NCBI GenBank assembly: GCA_945916025.1
Contig: CAMEGD010000079.1
Coordinates: forward strand, 1-6,292
Origin: an uncultured Clostridia bacterium
GTDB taxonomy: Bacteria; Bacillota; Clostridia; Tissierellales; Peptoniphilaceae
Direction: 5' to 3'
DNA length: 6,292 nt
A program made the position numbers and the translations under genes. The notes beneath the pieces are model-generated. The model made no database searches and was not told the origin of the DNA. It saw only the letters and a list, made by a program, of their open reading frames with translations. Positions 1 to 6,289 of this stretch are shown piece after piece; within the stretch, counting starts at the first letter, position 1; each line of letters opens with the position of its first letter.

Positions 1-55
1 AACCCTGGACCCACTGATTAAGAGTCAGTTGCTCTACCAACTGAGCCAAAGGTGC
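1..55 (-). tRNA. tRNA-Lys (anticodon CTT), 3' end cut off by the window edge
   Basis: On the minus strand the molecule begins with acceptor strand GCACCTT at position 55. A D arm follows (GCTC / AGTTGGTA / GAGC), then a perfect 5-bp anticodon stem ACTGA/TCAGT closing the 7-base loop CTCTTAA. Loop positions 34-36 are CTT, which reads the Lys codon AAG. The variable loop GGGTC and the first strand of the T stem (CAGGG, then TT) are visible. The rest of the T arm, the 3' acceptor strand and any CCA lie outside the window, so about 20 bases are missing. A consensus-like promoter sits just upstream. A tRNA at the edge may belong to a larger tRNA cluster, but this cannot be seen here. Confidence 0.95.
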
Positions 56-76
56 CTAATTGATTTCATAAAACCT

Positions 77-105
77 ATTATAATACGTCTTTAGGTCATT
101 GTAAA
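77..105 (-). promoter_or_regulatory. sigma-A-type promoter of the tRNA-Lys gene
   Basis: On the minus strand, TTTACA (positions 105-100, 5 of 6 consensus matches) is followed by a 17-bp spacer and a perfect TATAAT (82-77). Transcription would start near position 70, leaving a 5' leader of about 15 nt before the tRNA's first base at 55, as expected for a stable RNA gene. Confidence 0.72.
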
Positions 106-261
106 GGAAAATTGCAAAGTTTTCCTAAATATTTTTTATCAATCTTATTTCAGACTTTGCAAAGGCAAATATTATCAAGCCTATTTTAGTATTATAAAAA
201 TATTTTCGAATAATTAACTTATATGAAAGTCGAATTTTTCCGCTTAACTAGAAAATCACTA

Positions 262-300
262 TAAAAAAGAAAAGGGCGTAACTAAAGTTGCGTCCTTTTC
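262..300 (-). terminator. intrinsic terminator of the nitroreductase/PAP2 transcript
   Basis: Positions 269-300 form a 14-bp stem (two G-T wobbles) closed by a 4-base loop. The outer arms are GAAAAGG and CCTTTTC. In minus-strand orientation the stem is followed directly by six T residues (268-263), the classic rho-independent form. It begins 12 bp past the nitroreductase stop codon. On the plus strand a run of T residues also follows within about 8 bases (307-314), so it could act weakly in both directions. Confidence 0.88.
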
Positions 301-312
301 TCATGTATTTTT

Positions 313-1107
313 TTAGATTTTAAATCTCCCTAATTTAATATAGTTTCCAATTGGATTTAAGTCTGATACTATTTCCCAGTTTCCTCTTATCCCCATAGTT
401 TTTGCCATTTGTTGGAAGTAATACATAATTATTCCCATGTCTGTTAGGGAATGGTTAATGTCTCCATCGTTTTCTACATAGGATAATACTTCACCTTCTT
501 TTAATAAGAACTTCCAAGGTTGTTTGTTCTTATATGATGGTGCATGGATAAGGGCTGAAAATAAGTCCAGCATATTTAAGTCCTTAAGTTTTTCATTTGC
601 TGGTTTTGTAAAGTTTTCATCTAAAAATACTACTTCTTCTACTGGCTTTCTAGTTGAAAATGGCTCTTTTGCAAATGGTGCTACTGCTTTTTTATAGCCT
701 ACTGCTATTAGATAATCAGTATCATCTGATGTTTGATCTTGTCCTAAAACCTTTTCTTCGTCAACTGTAATTACACATGATCCTAAACCTAAGTCTACTA
801 GTCTAGTTATAAGTTCTCCTATAACAAAGGCACCCTTTAGATTAGTAATCTTGTCTTGGCCAGTATAATTTAGTCTTATATAACTAGGAGCACTAATCAT
901 AACTCCTTCATAACCAGCCCTCTTGTCATATTCATTAAAGACTTCTTCTCCGTTTTCTACAAAGTTCACCTTTATATCATTCCAACCAAATTCACCTGAT
1001 ATTTCAGTTATTGCATTTTGAATATTGGAAATGTCGTCACTTGTTAGTTTTTTGTTTTCAAAATCCCTAACTGATCTTCTTTCTCGTAGAAATCTCATCA
1101 TTGCCAT
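313..1107 (-). CDS. nitroreductase family protein, TM1586-like
   Basis: This 264-residue protein looks like an FMN-dependent nitroreductase-fold oxidoreductase of the TM1586-like group, probably cytosolic; its substrate cannot be told from sequence. The N-terminus has the family signature RRSVRDF (residues 10-16). The second signature, APSYKNKQPW (about 189-198), corresponds to the usual APSxxNxQPW flavin-pocket motif. In ordinary nitroreductases that motif comes only about 30 residues after the RRS motif. Each half also carries a helix of the type that packs near the flavin: GAFVIGELITRLVDLGLGS in the first, and one around LTDMGIIMYYFQQMAKTMGI in the second. This suggests two fused half-domains, as in TM1586. 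The start is supported by GGGAGG (1121-1116) 8 bp upstream. The PAP2 gene lies 57 bp upstream on the same strand with no terminator between, so co-transcription is plausible. A TATAAT at 1169-1164 without a good -35 leaves room for an internal promoter. The family is fairly sure; the physiological role is unknown. Confidence 0.85.
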   Translation of the reverse strand: MAMMRFLRERRSVRDFENKKLTSDDISNIQNAITEISGEFGWNDIKVNFVENGEEVFNEYDKRAGYEGVMISAPSYIRLNYTGQDKITNLKGAFVIGELITRLVDLGLGSCVITVDEEKVLGQDQTSDDTDYLIAVGYKKAVAPFAKEPFSTRKPVEEVVFLDENFTKPANEKLKDLNMLDLFSALIHAPSYKNKQPWKFLLKEGEVLSYVENDGDINHSLTDMGIIMYYFQQMAKTMGIRGNWEIVSDLNPIGNYIKLGRFKI

Positions 1108-1164
1108 AGTTTTTGCCTCCCATTAATATACTCTTTATAGTTTGCCACATTTTTAACAAAAAAA

Positions 1165-1734
1165 TTATAGATTGAATAATTTACCTATGGTATCTAGTAT
1201 TATTGGGGATATGACAGCTAGTGATAACATAGTCATTAGAACTCCCACAAATCCCCCTACTAAAACGTCAGTTGGAAAGTGTACTGCTAGATAAATTCTA
1301 GATATTCCTATTAATACTGCGTATATAACCATAAATAAAAAGACCTGGGGAAAGTATGTCCCTACTACTAGTGATAGGGAAAATGCTGCTGCAGTATGGC
1401 CAGATGGAAAGGAATAGTCCCTCATAATAATATCAAAGGTGTTTAAGCCTTCTATTAATTCATAAGGCCTTACCCTTTTTGCTAAAAATTTTATGGTATA
1501 GACTGCTATTCCTGTTACTATTTGAGCTGTAGCTGCTTCTAAAGCTAGGCTCTTGTATCTTGGCCCTACTGGTAATATAAATATCAAAAATATTCCAAGT
1601 ACTAAAAAGCTTACCCCTGCCAAGTTTGTAAATCTTGGAAAGAATATGTCAAAAAACTTGGTTTTCATTTTTGAGTTTATAAGTTCTAATACATAATTAT
1701 CAAACCTGATAAATATATTCTCTTCATTTCCCAT
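1165..1734 (-). CDS. PAP2 superfamily membrane phosphatase
   Basis: This 189-residue integral membrane protein belongs to the type 2 phosphatidic acid phosphatase family, which removes phosphate from lipid phosphates or pyrophosphates such as phosphatidate or undecaprenyl pyrophosphate. All three catalytic motifs are present and spaced normally: KX6RP (K82 to R89-P90), PSGH (110-113, His113 being the predicted acid/base) and SRX5HX3D (S145-R146, nucleophile His152, Asp156). Several hydrophobic segments flank them, including about 38-56, 66-83, 114-142 and 155-180. The catalytic residues would face the outside of the membrane, as in this family generally. AGAGGA (1751-1746) is the best ribosome binding site, 11 bp from the ATG, which is slightly long. 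It is divergent from the helicase gene. An undecaprenyl-pyrophosphate (BcrC-like) role is possible, but sequence alone cannot separate it from general lipid phosphatases. Confidence 0.92.
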   Translation of the reverse strand: MGNEENIFIRFDNYVLELINSKMKTKFFDIFFPRFTNLAGVSFLVLGIFLIFILPVGPRYKSLALEAATAQIVTGIAVYTIKFLAKRVRPYELIEGLNTFDIIMRDYSFPSGHTAAAFSLSLVVGTYFPQVFLFMVIYAVLIGISRIYLAVHFPTDVLVGGFVGVLMTMLSLAVISPIILDTIGKLFNL

Positions 1735-1786
1735 TAAGGTCTAAGTCCTCTCGTCTTTCTCTCTTATTTTTATCTTATACCCAGTT

Positions 1787-1814
1787 ATTGTAGTTTTGCT
1801 TATTTCTTTGTAAA
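1787..1814 (-). promoter_or_regulatory. probable sigma-A promoter of the PAP2 gene
   Basis: On the minus strand, TTTACA (1814-1809) and TACAAT (1792-1787), each 5 of 6 to consensus, are separated by 16 bp. The predicted start near 1780 gives a leader of about 45 nt before the PAP2 ATG at 1734. It lies in the divergent region shared with the helicase gene, whose own plus-strand promoter is less clear. Confidence 0.55.
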
Positions 1815-1855
1815 TTTTTATGAAATTTTATGTTAAAATTAATTGGGTGATACTT

Positions 1856-3688
1856 ATGAAACTTAGTAAGGAACAAGAAAGGGCCTCCTTATCCTTAGAA
1901 GGTCCAAGTATGATAATAGCTGTTCCAGGAGCAGGAAAAACTACTATCCTGCTTAAAAGAATAGAAAATTTAATAAATAAGGGAGTAGACCCTAAGAGAA
2001 TCCTTACTATAACTTTTAGTAAGGCTGCCGCCAATGAACTAAAAAACCGTTTTGTTCAAAATGCTAAAAATACCAAGGGCCTGCCTGATTTTTATACAAT
2101 CCATGCCTTTTCCTTTATGATTTTAAGAAGGTATTCTAAGTTAAGGGGCATTGAATACAAGCTCCTTGAAGGGTCAAAGAATATTAACAAGTACAGGCTT
2201 ATTTCTGACTTTTATTTCAAAACCCACAAGGTCTATATTTCTGAAGAAAAATTAGAAAGCATAATTAACAAGATTGGCTATTTAAAAAATATGATGCTTA
2301 GCCCACAAGATTTAGTTACTGAAATTTACAAATTTGAAGAGATTTATTACCAGTATGAAGATTTTAAGAAAAAATATAAGTTTATTGATTTTGATGACAT
2401 GCTGGAACTTGCCCTTAATATTCTTAAAACTGAACCTTCAATTAGAAATGAATATATAAACAAATACGACTTTATCCAAGTTGATGAAGGCCAAGATACT
2501 TCTAAATTGCAAATTGAAATTATAAAAATTTTAACTAAGAAAAAGAGAAACCTCTATATTGTTGCTGATGATGATCAGTCTATATATTCCTTTAGAGGGG
2601 CAGACCCTCAAGGACTTTTTGATTTAGAAGAATTTTTTCCAGACTTAAAGACTTACTACATGGAAACAAATTTTAGGTGTTCACAAAATATAGTTACTTG
2701 CGCAAATAACTTTATAAACTTAAATAAAATAAGATACCAAAAGACTCTTAGGGCAAATAAAAACTACTCTTCTCCTGTAGAAGTTGTAAAGGTTTCAGAT
2801 CCTGAAGACCAGTACAAGTATATTTTAAATGACATTAAAGAGAAAAATTTGGACTACAAAGATGTGGGAATTTTATATAGAAATAATGTTTCTGCCATGG
2901 GCCTAGTTGAGTATTTTGAATCTTTAGATGTGCCTTTTATATTAAATGAGTCTTCTAAAATAAAATTTTGTAGTCACAGAATTTCTTCAGATTTAATAGA
3001 TATTATTTCTTTTTCTGAGGATTTTTCCAGGCTAGATATTTTTGAGAGAATTTATTTTAAGCTAAAGGGCTACGTTTCTAAATTTATGATTAGTCAAATT
3101 AAATCATACAAGGGAATGAATGTATTTGATTCTTTAAAGGCTATCCCTAATCTAAAATCCTACAGTATTAGGGAACTCGAGAATTTAGAAAGGGATTTTA
3201 ATACTCTTTCAAGGCTAAATATGAGGGACAAACTTTCCTTTATAGAAGGTAACCTTGAGTACGAAAAATTTATAAACTTTTCTGCTAAAAAAGAATCTCT
3301 TGGACTTCAAGGAGAACTTTTAGTTTTTAATATCCTAAAGAAGATTAGTTTTAAGGCTTCTTCCTTTAAGGATTACATTGGTAGACTAAAATATTTAGAT
3401 TCTACTTTAAAAACTCCAGATTTTAATGGAATTAGGCTATCAACAGTTCATTCTGCAAAGGGAAAGGAATACAAACAAGTTTATTTAATTGATATTTATC
3501 AGGGGATGTTTCCAATGATAACTAAAAATGAGAAAAGTCCTCTACTTTTAGAAGAAGAAAGAAGACTCTTTTATGTTGGACTTACCAGGGCCAAGGACCA
3601 TTTAAATATTATATTTCCTAGTAGAATTGGAAAAGAAAAAACCGAGGTTTCGGACTTTTTGTTAGACTTGCAAAATTCCTGCAAGTAA
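1856..3688 (+). CDS. UvrD/PcrA-like superfamily 1A DNA helicase (ATP-dependent 3'-5')
   Basis: This 610-residue protein is predicted to be an ATP-driven helicase of the UvrD/Rep/PcrA type. All core motifs appear in order: Q motif LSKEQ; Walker A AVPGAGKTT (Lys28); motif Ia TFSKAAANEL; Ib YTIHAF; Walker B VDEGQD (D210-D214); motif III DDDQSIYSFRGADPQ (from 238); NFRC (272-275); motif IV LYRNN; motif V TVHSAKGKEY (530-539); motif VI VGLTRAK (574-580). I chose ATG 1856 over the in-frame ATG at 1820. It opens directly on the Q motif and has GGTGAT (1846-1851), matching the distal part of the Shine-Dalgarno sequence, at proper spacing. The 1820 start has none and adds 12 unrelated residues. The protein is shorter than typical PcrA/UvrD (about 720 residues). 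It stops about 30 residues after motif VI and has no room for the PcrA C-terminal RNA-polymerase-binding tail, so it is probably an accessory paralogue, not the housekeeping PcrA. Confidence 0.9.
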   Translation: MKLSKEQERASLSLEGPSMIIAVPGAGKTTILLKRIENLINKGVDPKRILTITFSKAAANELKNRFVQNAKNTKGLPDFYTIHAFSFMILRRYSKLRGIEYKLLEGSKNINKYRLISDFYFKTHKVYISEEKLESIINKIGYLKNMMLSPQDLVTEIYKFEEIYYQYEDFKKKYKFIDFDDMLELALNILKTEPSIRNEYINKYDFIQVDEGQDTSKLQIEIIKILTKKKRNLYIVADDDQSIYSFRGADPQGLFDLEEFFPDLKTYYMETNFRCSQNIVTCANNFINLNKIRYQKTLRANKNYSSPVEVVKVSDPEDQYKYILNDIKEKNLDYKDVGILYRNNVSAMGLVEYFESLDVPFILNESSKIKFCSHRISSDLIDIISFSEDFSRLDIFERIYFKLKGYVSKFMISQIKSYKGMNVFDSLKAIPNLKSYSIRELENLERDFNTLSRLNMRDKLSFIEGNLEYEKFINFSAKKESLGLQGELLVFNILKKISFKASSFKDYIGRLKYLDSTLKTPDFNGIRLSTVHSAKGKEYKQVYLIDIYQGMFPMITKNEKSPLLLEEERRLFYVGLTRAKDHLNIIFPSRIGKEKTEVSDFLLDLQNSCK

Positions 3689-3732
3689 ACTCATACTTCC
3701 ATTATGTGTTCAAGAAACTGAGCCAAGAAAAC

Positions 3733-3777
3733 AGAGGTTTGTAAGCTTAACTTAGCTTACAAACCTCTTAGTATTTT
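3733..3777. terminator. bidirectional intrinsic terminator between convergent genes
   Basis: Positions 3733-3747 pair perfectly with 3754-3768 (15 bp, 6-base loop; arms begin AGAGGTTTG and end CAAACCTCT). On the plus strand the stem is followed by TAGTATTTTTT, ending helicase transcription. On the minus strand it is followed by GTTTTCTT, and it lies about 9 bp past the lipoprotein stop codon. One hairpin therefore serves both converging units. Confidence 0.9.
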
Positions 3778-4185
3778 TTACTTTAAGAAAAATCCTATTA
3801 TCTCATCGTTTTCTCCATAATTAATTGTATAAATTATAGAGCCGTTTTCATAAGTAACTTCTTGTTGGGTTAAAATTCCTTCTGTCTTGGTTTTATCGCC
3901 AGAGATTTTCACACCATCTCCTTCACCAAATTCCTTAAATCTACTCTTTTCTTTAATCAATTCTTCAACTTGGCTTATTGAATCTGCTGTAAAGTCTTCT
4001 TTCATTTCAGCACTAAAAGATTCTTCTATAGTCTTAATCCCACCTTCATGAATTTTAGATATGTTTTCTTTAGTCATTTCCACATACTTGGTCTTAGTTT
4101 CTTCATCTAGCTTTTCAGTAGCTGGTTGACTGCCACATCCTACTAAAAACAAGGCCAAGGACAATAACAAAAATGCTTTTTTCAT
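3778..4185 (-). CDS. small lipoprotein, DUF3887-like
   Basis: This 135-residue secreted lipoprotein starts with a short signal peptide: KK, a hydrophobic stretch, then lipobox LVGC. Cys17 would be lipidated after signal peptidase II cleavage, anchoring a mature domain of about 119 residues to the outer face of the membrane. That domain is charged and mostly helical at first (about residues 25-95), then beta-like near the end. It resembles the DUF3887 fold by pattern (a helix, then FSAEMKEDFT, then IYTINYG); this assignment is tentative and no enzymatic motif is visible. I chose ATG 4185 over the ATG at 4248, 21 codons upstream. The former opens directly on the signal peptide and overlaps the stop of the upstream YhfC-like gene as ATGA, a typical translational-coupling junction. 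The longer version would put 21 unrelated residues before the signal peptide. Weak SD only (TGGAAAAA), consistent with coupling. Decay of the upstream gene may therefore reduce its translation. Confidence 0.8.
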   Translation of the reverse strand: MKKAFLLLSLALFLVGCGSQPATEKLDEETKTKYVEMTKENISKIHEGGIKTIEESFSAEMKEDFTADSISQVEELIKEKSRFKEFGEGDGVKISGDKTKTEGILTQQEVTYENGSIIYTINYGENDEIIGFFLK

Positions 4186-4826
4186 AATGTTTTTCCACTT
4201 TTCTTCCATAAATTTTTTAATAATAAAAACACAAGAATGTCTATACATAAGAGTATTATATAAAATACCCGTATACCTACTACATTTGTAAGGATAATAG
4301 TAGAATTTACTAAGGTATGGATAGATATTGCCAACAACAAGAAAGTAAGTTTCCTCTTTTTAATGAAGCCTTCAAATACAAGTAAGGTTAATAGGACATG
4401 TAAGGTAACTGCCAGGGTCCTTTCAATTATAAAGTAGGCCTTTGGGGTTAAGCTAAGGTCAAAGCCTATTAAACTTAATAAGTATAAGACCTCAAAGAGC
4501 CCATGGCCAAGGCCAAATATTATTGCACTTTTAGTAGTATTATTAAAGGAGAAAAGCCCTCTTTCCTTTAATTTTACATCCCTTAGTAAAAATTATCTAA
4601 ATAAAAACCTAAATCCCTCTTCAAATAGTCCTGCACTAAAGGACACTATTACAAAGACTAGGACTGGATGGTTCAAACTAAAGATTGAATAGTCAATGGT
4701 CCTAGTAATCCTATTTCATATTGGGATTCTTATTAGGATTTGTGATACAAAAAAGCAAAGACATCCCAATAAGAATATAGCTATATATCCAATTTTATTA
4801 TTTTTGTCTTTGCTTTTTAAGATCAT
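4182..4826 (-). pseudogene. YhfC-type intramembrane protease, broken by two in-frame stop codons
   Basis: Read from ATG 4826, one frame runs 215 codons to TGA 4182 with no insertion or deletion, interrupted by TGA at codon 37 (4718-4716) and TAA at codon 78 (4595-4593). The conceptual product is a multi-pass membrane protein with the metal/glutamate protease signatures of the YhfC/CPBP-like group: GLFEEGFRFLF (67-76, paired Glu 69-70, Arg73), GLGHGLFEV (about 101-109) and a late SIHTLVN helix, plus IIERTLAV between. These match YhfC (putative membrane peptidase) better than classical CPBP, on motif layout only. A good RBS (GAAGGA, 4838-4833) lies 6 bp before the ATG, and a near-perfect promoter is upstream. 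The first stop precedes every catalytic residue, so no active enzyme could be made without readthrough. Likely ancestral codons are TTA (Leu) at 37 and a Lys or Tyr codon at 78. The intact frame and promoter suggest recent inactivation, or base errors in the assembly. Confidence 0.8.
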
Positions 4827-4860
4827 TTTAAGTCCTTCTAATTCGTTTTTTTCTAATTAG

Positions 4861-4889
4861 ATTATGTTCTCTTAAAATTTTCTTGTCAA
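4861..4889 (-). promoter_or_regulatory. strong sigma-A promoter of the YhfC-like/lipoprotein operon
   Basis: On the minus strand a perfect TTGACA (4889-4884) is followed by a 17-bp spacer and CATAAT (4866-4861, 5 of 6). It starts 2 bp past the stop codon of the PflA-Crp gene. The predicted start near 4854 leaves about 28 nt of leader before ATG 4826. No terminator hairpin lies between the PflA-Crp stop and this promoter, so readthrough from upstream may add to expression. Confidence 0.78.
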
Positions 4890-4891
4890 TA

Positions 4892-6289
4892 TTAAAATAC
4901 TATATTCTCTAAAGAAGCCATGTCCTTTATGATTATTATCTTGTTTCCAACTAGGTCTATATATCCAAGGTCCTTAAATTCTCCCAACTTTCTAGTAATA
5001 CTCTCTCTAGTTAAACCTGAGTAAGAGCCTAATTCCTCCCTATTTAAGGCTAGTTCTAACTTAATGCCTTCCTTAGTCTTTATACCTATTTCTCCTGAAA
5101 GTTTTAGTAATAGTCCGGCAGTTTTCATAGTTGCATTTGATGTTGCAAGTCTTTCAATAAGATCTTCAGCCCACCTTATTCTTTCAAAGGACTTCTTTAG
5201 CATTTGTCTTAGGGCCGTTGGAGATGAGTCTATATATTTCATATAAATATCCCTAGGGACTGCCACAATCTCACTATCAGCTATAACTTTTCCCGTATAA
5301 AGATATGACTTAGAGTCCATTAGATTAAGGCCTCCAATATAATCCCCTTGCCTATACACATAGAAAATTTGCTCTTTTCCATCTATTGTATTGTTATAGA
5401 TTTTTACTTTCCCAGTGAGGATAATATACATGTAGTCTGCATGGTCCCTACTTTTAAATACAAAATCATCTGTCTTTATTTTTAGAAGTTTAACCTTGTC
5501 TAAAACTTCTTCCATCCCCTTTTCGTCTATATCTTGAAGGAGGGGAAGGTTTTTTAGCCTTTCTAAAAGACTATTCTTTTCTTCTTCTAGTTTAATTTCC
5601 CTATCAGAAAACTCTTTTAACTTTTCCTTTTTTCTGTATTCTTCTTGTTCTTGTTTCTTTCTTAAGGATTGAGCAAAGATCTTGTTAGCATATATTTCTA
5701 AACTTTTGGCCTTCTCCTTGTCCATTTCTTCTATACCTTCAAGTCTATAGGATAGACCCATTTCCTCGTACTTTCCCACACCACTTGTATGGTAGGGTAA
5801 AATCTCTATTCTTTCAACAAAGTTTTTTATTGGATTTATAATCTGTATTAGCCTTTCCATGTCTTCCTTACTGTCAGTAAAGCCTGGAACCATAACGTGG
5901 CGAATCCAAATTTGTCCTTTAAAGCCATAGGTTTGGAAGTTTTTTAGGAATTTTTCAAAGGTTATCATTGTTGCCTTAGTCAGATTTTTAAAGGATTCCT
6001 TGTCAAAGGCCTTCACATCTAAAATAAGAGTGTCTACCATTGGAAATATCTTTGGAAAGTATTCCCTAGGTCCATAACCTGATGTGTCAATTGCAATATT
6101 AAAGCCATCTTCCTTTAAAAGCTTTATTGTTTCATACAAAAACTCTCCTTGAAGTAAGGGCTCCCCTCCAGAAAAGGTAATGCCACCTTCTTCTCCATGG
6201 TATGGCTTATACCTTCTTGCAATTTTTAGGATCTCCTCTGGGGTAACTTCCCTGAGAAGATCTTTTGACTGGGCATCTGGGTTATGGCA
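4892..6289 (-). CDS. pflA: pyruvate formate-lyase activating enzyme fused to a Crp/Fnr-family regulator, 5' end outside window
   Basis: 465 codons are visible in one frame (numbering from the window-edge Cys). Residues 1-200 are the radical-SAM activase: CHNPD supplies the third cysteine of the CX3CX2C cluster motif, GGEP (41-44) binds SAM, then DTSGYG, LDVKAFD (90-96), RHVMVPG (130-136) and LPYHTSGVGKY (164-174), all typical of PflA, which installs the glycyl radical on pyruvate formate-lyase. Residues about 205-245 are a highly charged Lys/Glu-rich helix, probably coiled coil. From about 246 a complete Crp/Fnr protein follows: cyclic-nucleotide-binding-type beta barrel (YMYIILTGKVKIYN, YRQGDYIGG), dimerisation helix, and winged HTH (LNREELGSYSGLTRESITRKL). 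No frameshift separates the parts. The TTG at 6139, preceded by AAGGAG, is the first start-like codon in the visible frame, but the conserved CHNPD and GGEP motifs upstream of it show the real start is earlier. The base triplet before the Cys codon reads TAA (see findings). I do not know of a described protein of this design. Confidence 0.88.
   Translation of the reverse strand, partial: CHNPDAQSKDLLREVTPEEILKIARRYKPYHGEEGGITFSGGEPLLQGEFLYETIKLLKEDGFNIAIDTSGYGPREYFPKIFPMVDTLILDVKAFDKESFKNLTKATMITFEKFLKNFQTYGFKGQIWIRHVMVPGFTDSKEDMERLIQIINPIKNFVERIEILPYHTSGVGKYEEMGLSYRLEGIEEMDKEKAKSLEIYANKIFAQSLRKKQEQEEYRKKEKLKEFSDREIKLEEEKNSLLERLKNLPLLQDIDEKGMEEVLDKVKLLKIKTDDFVFKSRDHADYMYIILTGKVKIYNNTIDGKEQIFYVYRQGDYIGGLNLMDSKSYLYTGKVIADSEIVAVPRDIYMKYIDSSPTALRQMLKKSFERIRWAEDLIERLATSNATMKTAGLLLKLSGEIGIKTKEGIKLELALNREELGSYSGLTRESITRKLGEFKDLGYIDLVGNKIIIIKDMASLENIVF

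Noticed and set aside
1820..1855. Upstream ATG adding 12 residues to the helicase.
   Set aside because: It has no ribosome binding site and precedes the conserved Q motif; ATG 1856 fits better.
1828..2034. Minus-strand open frame of 68 codons.
   Set aside because: It is the antisense of the helicase N-terminus including Walker A, so it is a shadow of that gene.
3716..3726. An 11-base match to the tRNA D-arm region (AACTGAGCCAA, also at 39-49), as a possible tRNA remnant or attachment site.
   Set aside because: A match of this length is expected by chance in a window of this size, and no integrase or other mobile gene is present.
4593..4718. TGA and TAA in the YhfC-like frame as stop-codon recoding (TGA=Trp or TAA=Tyr).
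   Set aside because: Neighbouring intact genes end with TAA at expected lengths, and two different stop codons are involved, so nonsense mutation or base error is simpler.
5064..5246. Plus-strand open frame of 60 codons.
   Set aside because: It lies antisense within the Crp/Fnr part of the fusion gene, and shows no domain or ribosome binding site.
6137..6139. TTG with an upstream AAGGAG as the true start of a 415-residue protein.
   Set aside because: The same frame upstream encodes the conserved CHNPD and GGEP motifs of PflA; the SD-like bases are just codons of a conserved LLQGE segment.
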